From NCBI GenBank assembly GCA_945981915.1, contig CAMFRJ010000006.1, positions 1-15,561 of the forward strand: DNA of 15,561 nt, given 5' to 3'. Made by a program: the position numbers and the translations under genes. This document shows, one piece after another, positions 5,447 through 11,825 of this stretch; position 1 is the first letter of the stretch; every line of letters begins with the position of its first letter. The notes under the pieces are model-generated. The model did no database searches and had not been told where the DNA came from. It saw nothing but the letters and a program-made list of their open reading frames with translations. The DNA is from an uncultured Erysipelotrichaceae bacterium. Lineage in GTDB: Bacteria; Bacillota_I; Bacilli_A; Erysipelotrichales; Coprobacillaceae.

Positions 5447-8057
5447 ACATAGTTTCTAATTTTTCTTTAACAGCTTGATATTTTGATGTATAATCTGCCA
5501 ATTTCTTTCTTTCACTATCAACCTTTGCCTGTGGTGCTTTAGAAACAAACTTTTCATTATTTAACATATTGTTACAACGTTTGATCTCACTTTCAAGCTT
5601 TTGAAGTTCAGCTTCTAATTTTTGTTTTTCAGCTTCTTTATCAACATAAGCTCCTAATTCAACAATTAAAGTATTTCCACCTTGAATTGTTGCAGTAGCA
5701 ACATCTTCAGATTTATTTGTATTATAACCTACACAACGTGCATGACACAATTTTTGTAAGTATGGAACACACATATCTAATAATGAACGTAATGAATCAT
5801 CTTTTGTATCAATCGAATATTCAACTTCAATAGCATTTTTAATTGTATAGTTCGCACGAATTTCACGAATACCCTTAACAATATCCATCAGATAAGTAAA
5901 TTGTTCATTAATTGTTTCATCATCAAATCTTGCATCTGGTTCAGGATACTTAGCAATACAGATTGATTCTTCTAAATGAGGAATCGCTTGATAAATTTCT
6001 TCTGTTACAAAAGGCATAAATGGATGAAGCATTCTGACAATTGCGTTTAATACATAAACGAGTGTATTAACGCTTGCTTGTTTTTCTTCATCATGATCAC
6101 TATTTAAATGAACTTTAGAAAGTTCAATATACCATGAGCAGAAATCATCCCAAATAAAGTTATATAAAGCTGTCCCAACATTGACAAATTCATATTTATC
6201 CATATTTATATTGACTTCTTTAATGACTTCATTCAAACGATTTAAGATCCATTTATCACAAAGATTAAGATGATCAAATGTTAAATCTTTATATTCTAGA
6301 TCTTCATCAATATTCATCAAGACAAATCTTGCTGAATTCCAAATTTTATTAATAAAATTCCATGAAGATTCTACTTTTTCTGGAATATATCTGAGATCTT
6401 GTCCAGGTGCTGAATTTGTTGTTAAGAAATATCTTAATGCATCACATCCATATTGATCGATAACATCCATTGGATCAACACCATTTCCAAGTGATTTAGA
6501 CATTTTTCTACCTTGTGAATCACGAATCAAACCATGAATCAAACAATCTTTAAATGGTCTTTGTCCTGTTAATTCAATTCCTTGGAAGACCATACGTGCT
6601 ACCCAGAAGAAAATAATATCATAGGCTGTTACTAAGACATCGTTTGGATAATAACGCTGTAAATCAATTGTATCATTTGGCCACCCTAAAGTACTAAAAG
6701 GCCATAATGCACTTGAAAACCACGTATCTAAAACATCTTCATCCTGTTTCCATCCATCACCTTCAGGTGCACTCACTCCTACATAAACTTCATCTCCACG
6801 ATACCAGGCAGGAATACGATGTCCCCACCATAACTGTCTGGAAATACACCAGTCATAACAGTTTTCCATCCATTGTTTTAATGTCTTTTCAAATCTTCCT
6901 GGTACAAAATTCACTTTTTTATCAGGATCTTTTTGATTTTCTAACACTTGAGCAGCCAATTTATCCATTTTTACAAACCATTGTTTCGATAAATATGGTT
7001 CTACAACACAATGTGTTCTTTCACTATGACCAACACTATGAACCATCGGTTCAATTTTAATTAATAGATCAGCAGCTTTTAAATCTTCCACTAATGCATC
7101 TCGACAAGCTTCTCTTGTCATACCACAGTATTTCCCTGCATTTTCATTCATTGTTGCATCCGGATTCATCACCACAACTCTTTCTAAGTTATGTCTATTT
7201 CCTACTTCAAAGTCGTTTGGATCATGTGCAGGTGTGATTTTAACAACCCCTGTTCCAAATTCTGGATCCGCATGTATATCGCCAACAATTGGAATTAATT
7301 TATTAACGATTGGTAAAATAACATGTTTTCCAATCAAATCTTTATATCTTTCATCCTTTGGATTAACTGCAACAGCAGTATCACCAAATAAAGTTTCTGG
7401 TCTTGTTGTCGCAACTTCTAAATAACGACTATGATCTTCTAAATAATATTTTAAATGATAGAACGCTCCTTCATCATCCTGATAGATAACTTCTTCATTA
7501 GATAAAGCTGTCTGTTGAATAGGATCCCAGTTAATGATCTTTTCTCCACGGTAAATAATACCTTTATTATAATAATCAACAAAGACTTTCGTAACAGCTT
7601 CATTTAAGCCTTCATCTAAAGTAAATCTTTCTTTAGAATAATCTAAAGATAGTCCTAATTTCGCCCATTGTTGTCTAATATTTCCAGCATATTCTTCTTT
7701 CCATTCCCATGCTTTTTCCAAGAAACCTTCTCTACCTAAATCACGTTTGTTGATGCCTTGTTTTTTTAATTTTTCAACAACTTTAACTTCTGTCGCAATC
7801 GCCGCATGATCCATTCCTGGAAGCCACAAAGCATCATAGCCCTGCATTCTTTTATAACGAATGATCATATCTTGTAACGTTGTATCCCACGCATGTCCTA
7901 AATGAAGTTTACCAGTAACATTTGGTGGTGGTATAACAATCGCATATGGTTTTTTAGATGTATCACCTGCTTTAAAATACTCTTTGTCTAACCATTGTTG
8001 ATATTTTCCTTCTTCAACACTTTGATGATTATATTTACTTGCAAGTTCCTTCTTCAT
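5445..8057 (-). CDS. valS: Valyl-tRNA synthetase
   Basis: This is an 870-residue class Ia synthetase that charges tRNA-Val in the cytoplasm. The HIGH motif appears as HLGH at 52-55 and KMSKS at 518-522. The CP1 editing domain, which hydrolyses Thr-tRNA-Val, is present from about 190 to 340 with T-T-R-P-E-T at 217-222. A tryptophan-rich catalytic segment [10 protein letters not shown] at about 410-419 and the C-terminal coiled coil (about 805-870, K/E/L-rich) that binds the tRNA elbow complete the architecture. Length is typical (B. subtilis 880). The ATG at 8055-8057 has AAAGGGGG at a suitable distance; a TTG six codons upstream would contain this SD and is rejected. It overlaps the upstream 224-residue gene by 23 bases and shares its T-box leader, so expression should rise when tRNA-Val is uncharged. 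A strong terminator follows. Confidence 0.99.
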   Translation of the reverse strand: MKKELASKYNHQSVEEGKYQQWLDKEYFKAGDTSKKPYAIVIPPPNVTGKLHLGHAWDTTLQDMIIRYKRMQGYDALWLPGMDHAAIATEVKVVEKLKKQGINKRDLGREGFLEKAWEWKEEYAGNIRQQWAKLGLSLDYSKERFTLDEGLNEAVTKVFVDYYNKGIIYRGEKIINWDPIQQTALSNEEVIYQDDEGAFYHLKYYLEDHSRYLEVATTRPETLFGDTAVAVNPKDERYKDLIGKHVILPIVNKLIPIVGDIHADPEFGTGVVKITPAHDPNDFEVGNRHNLERVVVMNPDATMNENAGKYCGMTREACRDALVEDLKAADLLIKIEPMVHSVGHSERTHCVVEPYLSKQWFVKMDKLAAQVLENQKDPDKKVNFVPGRFEKTLKQWMENCYDWCISRQLWWGHRIPAWYRGDEVYVGVSAPEGDGWKQDEDVLDTWFSSALWPFSTLGWPNDTIDLQRYYPNDVLVTAYDIIFFWVARMVFQGIELTGQRPFKDCLIHGLIRDSQGRKMSKSLGNGVDPMDVIDQYGCDALRYFLTTNSAPGQDLRYIPEKVESSWNFINKIWNSARFVLMNIDEDLEYKDLTFDHLNLCDKWILNRLNEVIKEVNINMDKYEFVNVGTALYNFIWDDFCSWYIELSKVHLNSDHDEEKQASVNTLVYVLNAIVRMLHPFMPFVTEEIYQAIPHLEESICIAKYPEPDARFDDETINEQFTYLMDIVKGIREIRANYTIKNAIEVEYSIDTKDDSLRSLLDMCVPYLQKLCHARCVGYNTNKSEDVATATIQGGNTLIVELGAYVDKEAEKQKLEAELQKLESEIKRCNNMLNNEKFVSKAPQAKVDSERKKLADYTSKYQAVKEKLETM

Positions 8058-8709
8058 ATGTATCCCCCTTTTCAATAAAGCTATCTTTATGAGCTCTTAT
8101 ATATTCTCCCGCTTTATTAAATAATCCAGATGATCTTAATAATGCTTTTAACTCATTAGTAAAATCAGAAAAATTATATGTTGCATAATCACTATTTTCA
8201 TCGATATCATCTTCTTGATCGTTTTCAATCATGATAGCTAATTTTTCTGCTTCTTCTAATAGATGAGCAATTTCATGACAGTTCATTAATTCATATGCTT
8301 CTTTATAATAAGGTCTACAAAGACAATAAGGTTCATCAATAAAGAAACTATGAATAGAACCATTTCTTTGTTGTAAAGAATTTTCTACTTGATATAAAGT
8401 ATAAATCATTAATTCATCATGTGTTAAATAAGGAATAATATTCCCATCATAATCATCATTATCAAATAAACGGTCTTCTTTTGCCTGTATATGAAAGATC
8501 ACAGCTTTTGTCAGATCATTTGTATCCACTTCATCAAAAACCGCACTTGTTAAATGAGAAAACAAATCTTTTTCTTCTTCAAATTTAGCTTCCTGTTGTT
8601 TTCTGGCATTTTTCACACGCATAATTCTTTTTCCAAAAAAACTAATCAGAAAAAAACAACATAATGCAAAAACAATCCAAATATAATAATATTTTGTAAA
8701 TACTTCCAT
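8035..8709 (-). CDS. Membrane-anchored unknown protein, first gene of the valine T-box operon
   Basis: This 224-residue protein has one N-terminal membrane segment (about 8-25), a basic stop-transfer stretch ([12 protein letters not shown]), a charged linker and a soluble, acidic helical domain. Residues 97-157 ([12 protein letters not shown], then [12 protein letters not shown], then an A-H-L-L-E-E-A helix) faintly resemble the DUF4375/DMP19 domain, where a core like N-G-G-F-x-Q-F-F-x-N follows a helix. This is pattern memory, not a search. The ATG 8707-8709 follows GAAGGAGG; an in-frame ATG ten codons upstream lies inside the T-box terminator hairpin and lacks an SD. It sits between the T-box and valS, overlapping valS, so it should be made when Val-tRNA is short. 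I do not know its function; a role in valine metabolism or translation stress is only suggested by context. Confidence 0.85.
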   Translation of the reverse strand: MEVFTKYYYIWIVFALCCFFLISFFGKRIMRVKNARKQQEAKFEEEKDLFSHLTSAVFDEVDTNDLTKAVIFHIQAKEDRLFDNDDYDGNIIPYLTHDELMIYTLYQVENSLQQRNGSIHSFFIDEPYCLCRPYYKEAYELMNCHEIAHLLEEAEKLAIMIENDQEDDIDENSDYATYNFSDFTNELKALLRSSGLFNKAGEYIRAHKDSFIEKGDTYEEGTCK

Positions 8710-8727
8710 CGTTCTTCCTCCTTCAAT

Positions 8728-8755
8728 AAAAAAAGCCATCCATCTAAGGACGACT
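8728..8755 (-). terminator. Regulated terminator of the T-box leader
   Basis: The stem arms are 8748-8755 and 8734-8741 with a six-base loop; one G-U and one U-G pair are present. The U run is 8728-8734. Its 5' arm follows directly on, and competes with, the antiterminator strand carrying GUCCUU. The SD of the next gene begins only a few bases after the U run. Confidence 0.9.
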
Positions 8756-8944
8756 TGATCGCGTTACCACCTTAGTTCTAAGAATTGTCTTAGCACCTCA
8801 AAACTTTAACGCAGTTCTACGTGTTAAACTACTTTGATTTCATCTAACAAGCTCCTTGGCTACCTTCATTCTCTTTGACTATCCCTTTCCACCAAATAGG
8901 ACTCTCTATCAGACAAAAGAAGAATTACTCCTCCAATTCATCGC
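8728..8944 (-). ncRNA. T-box riboswitch leader, valine type
   Basis: The minus-strand leader holds the T-box sequence AAGGTGGTAACGCG (8760-8773), whose UGGU can pair with the uncharged NCCA end of a tRNA with discriminator A, as in tRNA-Val. A likely specifier is GUA (valine) at 8861-8863, in GAAGGUAGC on the 3' side of Stem I. The conserved GUCCUU closes the antiterminator. The alternative terminator is an 8-bp stem (AGTCGTCC with GGATGGCT, 8734-8755) followed by seven Us. Uncharged tRNA-Val is expected to stabilise the antiterminator and let transcription proceed into the 224-residue gene and valS. The 5' end is set from the promoter and is approximate; the specifier call uses the downstream valS as support. 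Confidence 0.93.
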
Positions 8945-8950
8945 ACTATC

Positions 8951-8979
8951 ATTCTAACAAATTGCCTACTTTGAGTCAA
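8951..8979 (-). promoter_or_regulatory. Sigma-A promoter of the T-box/valS operon
   Basis: The minus strand reads TTGACT (8974-8979), 17 bases, TAGAAT (8951-8956) with an extended TGT ahead of the -10. The start is expected near 8944, just before the T-box leader. The promoter overlaps the last codons of ysxE (stop at 8966-8968). Confidence 0.85.
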
Positions 8980-9892
8980 TCTTTAACTTTTGAATTATAC
9001 GATTTATACTCTCCATATAGCATAATATTTTAGACATCTCTAAAATATTATGTTCTTCATCATTTGTGAAATGAATTTGTGGAACAATTGACAATAAGCA
9101 GCTTAATAATATCTTTTCTTCTTGTAAGAGCTCAACGTTCTGTAAATAAATAGAAAATAAACTGTCATAGTTTTCATTCAATGGCTCAATTGTTTGAAAC
9201 ATATCATAGATATCATAGATACAAAAGTCAATATGCATGTGATCAATTGAGATCAATTGATCTTCATAAATAAAAATATGTTCATAAGAAAAATGATTAT
9301 ACGTTAACGATAATCTCATATCACTTTTCTCTTTCATCAATTCATCATAATCATTCAAATAACGATATGCTTGATGAAAACATTCTGTAATACGATAATA
9401 ATTCAAAACCAGCATCCATCCTGAGGGAGAACGAAATTTCATCAATTCAAATTGCTTCATATAACTTTCATACTGATTTTTTCTTTCTTGTATAATAGAA
9501 AACAAATCTTGTTTTTGTTGAGCTAAAAAATCTTTTTCAATATGTTGATAAAAAAAAGAATGATTATGAAGATAAGCCAAGTATTGATAATAAGCTTTTA
9601 ACTTCATTTCTTTCTTGATATCTTTATCAGCTTGTAAGTATTCCATGATATAAAAATAACGTTCTCCATAACAGGTCAGACAATGATGTTCCTGATTTGG
9701 AATCAAACGTACAAAATGTGCAAGTTTTAATGTTGTAATATGATTGTAAGCTATCTCTAATTTCTTATTTTCTACAATTTTTAAACAATAAAATTGGGTA
9801 TCTGTTTTCACTTTATAAACAAGTGGACTTAATTGAATAAGACCAAGTACATGAAAACAATAATTCTCATTCACTATCTTTTGTAGGGACAT
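8966..9892 (-). CDS. ysxE: YsxE/CotS-like spore coat protein with degenerate kinase fold
   Basis: This 308-residue protein has the outline of the CotS/aminoglycoside-phosphotransferase kinase-like family. Residues F-Y-C-L-K-I-V at 34-40 hold the position of the ATP-binding lysine (K38), Y-I-M-E-Y-L at 81-86 the hinge, and L-S-L-T-Y-N-H-F-S-Y-E-H-I at 194-206 the catalytic loop. The usual H-x-D-x-x-x-x-N is lost (Asp and Asn both appear as His, H200 and H205), while I-D-H-M-H-I-D at 216-222 and Y-D-I-Y-D-M at 226-231 fit the metal-binding and following segment. It is probably a pseudokinase. Its place directly after spoVID and before valS is exactly that of B. subtilis ysxE, which encodes a coat-associated protein. 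The start overlaps spoVID by 26 bases; no SD is evident before ATG 9890-9892, and GTG at 9872-9874 is an alternative. Translation is probably coupled to spoVID. Confidence 0.75.
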   Translation of the reverse strand: MSLQKIVNENYCFHVLGLIQLSPLVYKVKTDTQFYCLKIVENKKLEIAYNHITTLKLAHFVRLIPNQEHHCLTCYGERYFYIMEYLQADKDIKKEMKLKAYYQYLAYLHNHSFFYQHIEKDFLAQQKQDLFSIIQERKNQYESYMKQFELMKFRSPSGWMLVLNYYRITECFHQAYRYLNDYDELMKEKSDMRLSLTYNHFSYEHIFIYEDQLISIDHMHIDFCIYDIYDMFQTIEPLNENYDSLFSIYLQNVELLQEEKILLSCLLSIVPQIHFTNDEEHNILEMSKILCYMESINRIIQKLKIDSK

Positions 9893-10547
9893 ATGGAATG
9901 ATGAGAACTTGAGAGCTTACCAGATTCATATTATCATTATAATCTCTGATAATTTTTTCATCTATTTGATATCGTTCACTAATTGATGAATAAGTATCAT
10001 TCACTCCTATGACATAAAGATAATAAATGCCTGTATCTTCATCGCTGTCATCTTTTTCTTCTTTGACCTTTGTTTCATAGACTTTTTCTTGCAAAGGTTC
10101 TGAAGCGACTGCAACATCTTGAAGTGGCTCAGTCACTTCTTCTTGTGGCATTTGTTGTAAAGTTCTAGATAATGCTTCTATTTCCTCAAGAGGATCATCT
10201 TTTAAACGAACATATCTGTCTTTACCATCTTGTACACCATAAACACCTACTTCAATGGTCACAATCAAATTTCCATCATGAATCTCATAATCAAAATCTT
10301 CTACCTTTAAATGAAAATCTCTTTGATCAATAATCTTTTGATCATCTGCAAAAATATCTAATTCAATATTTTCTACAAACAGTTTACTTTCATCACTAAG
10401 ATACTCCCCTTTAATGATCAAAGAACCTCTTGCCCTTAATCCTTGGTCTTCTATCTTATAATCAATAGATTCATCAACAGTTAAACTGACCAGCTCTTTT
10501 AAACGATGAGACAAATCAATTTCTTTTTCATAATATATTTTTTGCAT
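9867..10547 (-). CDS. spoVID: SpoVID/SipL-like spore coat morphogenesis protein with LysM
   Basis: This is a 226-residue soluble protein in two parts. Residues 1-120 form a beta-rich domain like the N-terminus of SpoVID and SipL (E-I-D-L-S-H-R-L-K-E-L-V-S-L opening, then R-A-R-G-S-L-I-I-K-G-E-Y at 38-49). An acidic, low-complexity linker (about 121-171) leads to a LysM domain at about 176-220 (Y-V-I-G-V-N-D-T-Y-S-S-I-S-E-R-Y and L-I-I-P). SpoVID interacts with SpoIVA and drives encasement of the forespore by coat proteins from the mother cell. B. subtilis SpoVID is 575 residues, so this is a strongly shortened version lacking most of the middle region. The SD GGGAGG sits six bases ahead of ATG 10545-10547. 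A sigma-E-like promoter precedes it, and ysxE follows with overlap. The name rests on domain order and synteny together. Confidence 0.82.
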   Translation of the reverse strand: MQKIYYEKEIDLSHRLKELVSLTVDESIDYKIEDQGLRARGSLIIKGEYLSDESKLFVENIELDIFADDQKIIDQRDFHLKVEDFDYEIHDGNLIVTIEVGVYGVQDGKDRYVRLKDDPLEEIEALSRTLQQMPQEEVTEPLQDVAVASEPLQEKVYETKVKEEKDDSDEDTGIYYLYVIGVNDTYSSISERYQIDEKIIRDYNDNMNLVSSQVLIIPYVPTKDSE

Positions 10548-10564
10548 ATCTTTCCTCCCATATC

Positions 10565-10592
10565 ATTGTATGTTGAAAATAAAAAGATATGA
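10565..10592 (-). promoter_or_regulatory. Candidate sigma-E promoter of spoVID-ysxE
   Basis: The minus strand reads TCATATC (10586-10592), 13 bases, CATACAAT (10565-10572). The -10 is a full match to the B. subtilis sigma-E consensus CATACAnT, and the -35 differs from KMATATT only at the last base. spoVID is a sigma-E gene in Bacillus. The -35 adjoins the T run of the engB terminator, and the predicted start lies only about 11-13 bases before the ATG. Confidence 0.65.
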
Positions 10593-10617
10593 AAAAAAAT
10601 AGGTGTTTCCACCTATT
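10592..10617 (-). terminator. Intrinsic terminator of engB
   Basis: A perfect 8-bp stem (10598-10605 with 10610-10617) with a GAAA tetraloop on the minus strand is followed by eight Ts (10592-10599, partly in the stem). The engB stop codon TAG (10613-10615) is inside the upstream arm. Confidence 0.92.
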
Positions 10618-11212
10618 CAAAATCAATATCACATAATTGATAAATCGCATTCCAAGCTTCTTGGATACCTTTTTTTTTCAAACTTGAAAAACGTATAAAA
10701 TAATCATTTTTATCAAATTGAAGTGTATCTTTAATTATTTTCTCATTTTTCTTCAAATCATTTCTTTTTAATTTATCTTCTTTTGTCGCAACAACAATCA
10801 CAGGTACTCCTTGACTTTTCATAAAATGATACATTAAACAATCATCTTTTGTCGGTTTATGACGATAATCAACAATTAAGATCATCCCACAAAGTGTTTG
10901 TCTTTTATGAATATATGTTTCCATTGTTTTTCCAAACTGTTTTATTGTATCATCATTGACCTTAGCATAACCATAACCAGGAACATCCACAAAATATAAA
11001 GCATCATTGATATTGTAAAAATTCAATGTTCTTGTCTTTCCAGGAGTTGCTGATACTTTGGCTAGAGCCTTACGATTAACCATAGCATTGATAAAACTAC
11101 TTTTCCCAACGTTTGATCGACCTGCCAAACATATTTCTGGATATGATTCTTGAGGCCACTGTGACTGCCAGGCAGCCGATAAAATATATTCTGATTTATT
11201 AATTTTTACCAT
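10613..11212 (-). CDS. engB: Ribosome biogenesis GTPase EngB (YsxC/YihA)
   Basis: This 199-residue TrmE-Era-EngA-like GTPase is needed for assembly of the 50S subunit. G1 is G-R-S-N-V-G-K-S-S at 31-39, G2 is around the S-A-T-P-G-K-T-R-T segment at 54-62, G3 is D-V-P-G-Y-G-Y-A at 76-83, G4 is T-K-E-D at 143-146 and G5 is F-S-S-L at about 174-177. Length matches the family (B. subtilis 195). The ATG 11210-11212 has only a modest SD (GGTGA five bases ahead), and the promoter suggests a very short leader. In Bacillus this gene follows lonA directly; here a plus-strand gene separates the two, so engB needs its own promoter. The stop codon lies in its terminator hairpin. Confidence 0.98.
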   Translation of the reverse strand: MVKINKSEYILSAAWQSQWPQESYPEICLAGRSNVGKSSFINAMVNRKALAKVSATPGKTRTLNFYNINDALYFVDVPGYGYAKVNDDTIKQFGKTMETYIHKRQTLCGMILIVDYRHKPTKDDCLMYHFMKSQGVPVIVVATKEDKLKRNDLKKNEKIIKDTLQFDKNDYFIRFSSLKKKGIQEAWNAIYQLCDIDFE

Positions 11213-11227
11213 ATTATCACCAAGGAC

Positions 11228-11255
11228 ATTCTAACATAAAAATAAACAAATGCAA
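11228..11255 (-). promoter_or_regulatory. Sigma-A extended -10 promoter of engB
   Basis: The minus strand reads TTGCAT (11250-11255), 16 bases, TAGAAT (11228-11233), with TGT directly before the -10. The ATG of engB is only 15 bases after the -10 hexamer, so the expected leader is about 8 bases. Confidence 0.65.
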
Positions 11256-11314
11256 TCATTCACGAAAATGTATTTCTTTTTTGTTAAAAAGAGCATCATT
11301 TCATCACAATAGGA

Positions 11315-11344
11315 TTGATAAAATAAAAGATGGTTTGTTATAAT
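11315..11344 (+). promoter_or_regulatory. Sigma-A promoter of the DUF3592-like gene
   Basis: TTGATA (11315-11320), 18 bases, then a perfect TATAAT (11339-11344). The ATG is at 11398, giving a leader of about 46 bases that holds AAAGGA as SD. Together with the engB promoter it makes a divergent pair; between the two nothing else was recognised. Confidence 0.75.
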
Positions 11345-11397
11345 AGTAGATAATTTATAATATCATCAATTATTGATAAAAGACGAAAGGAATACCA

Positions 11398-11796
11398 ATG
11401 GATACAATAACTCTCATATTAATCATCATTTTTTTGCTACTATCTATCATTTTGATGAGCGTTTCTCGTATCATCAGTAAAAAAATAAAAAAGAATTGTT
11501 CATTAGAGATTGAAGCAATCGTTGAAAAATATAGTCAACATTATAGCTATACTAAAAACCATCGCTATCGCCTCCCACTCTATGGCTTTGATTATTGTGG
11601 AAATCATTATATAACAGAGGCAAAAGCACGTTTTGTAGGAGAAACTGAAATAGGAAAAAAACAGAAACTGATCATAGATCCTCACAATCCACAAGATAAT
11701 TATCGTAAAGATGATTTGATCTTACCACGATGTCTACTGATTTTGGGCATTTATTTTTTCTTTCTTTCCTTTTATATACTTCTTTCAACATTATAA
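11398..11796 (+). CDS. DUF3592-like membrane protein of unknown function
   Basis: This 132-residue protein has a membrane segment at each end (about 4-26 and 108-131) and a polar core of about 80 residues between them. The core has the pattern seen in DUF3592 proteins: a start like S-L-E-I-E-A-I-V-E-K-Y, then Y-R-L-P-L-Y-G-F-D-Y-C-G-N-H-Y, then an I-G-K-K-Q-K-L-I-I-D-P-H-N-P-Q-D motif. The family is common in gut bacteria and its role is not known to me. It is the only plus-strand gene in the window, inserted between lon and engB, which are neighbours in Bacillus. The SD AAAGGA lies seven bases before ATG 11398. It has its own promoter and shares its terminator with lon. The family call is from memory of the motif and should be checked by a profile search. 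Confidence 0.8.
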   Translation: MDTITLILIIIFLLLSIILMSVSRIISKKIKKNCSLEIEAIVEKYSQHYSYTKNHRYRLPLYGFDYCGNHYITEAKARFVGETEIGKKQKLIIDPHNPQDNYRKDDLILPRCLLILGIYFFFLSFYILLSTL

Positions 11797-11825
11797 AAAC
11801 AAGTATGAATTTCATACTTGTTTTT
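11795..11825. terminator. Bidirectional terminator shared by lon and the DUF3592-like gene
   Basis: A perfect 14-bp inverted repeat (11795-11808 with 11812-11825) has A5 at one end and T5 at the other, so it yields a hairpin plus U run in both directions. It contains most of the stop codons of both convergent genes: TAA 11794-11796 on the plus strand, and TAA 11824-11826 on the minus strand. Confidence 0.9.

Noticed and set aside
6707..7425. Plus-strand open frames within valS (6707-7060, 7234-7425)
   Set aside because: They lie antisense to a fully conserved valS, have no SD and encode no recognisable domain; chance frames of AT-rich coding DNA.
8710..8739. Ten-codon upstream extension of the 224-residue gene
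   Set aside because: The upstream ATG lies in the T-box terminator hairpin with no SD, whereas GGAGG precedes the internal ATG at 8707-8709.
9241..9262. GATCAATTGA direct repeat and palindrome
   Set aside because: It lies within ysxE and is explained by codons for D-Q-L-I-S-I-D; no intergenic copies with operator spacing were seen.
11503..11694. Minus-strand frame opposite the DUF3592-like gene
   Set aside because: The plus-strand frame has promoter, SD, membrane topology and terminator; the opposite frame has none.
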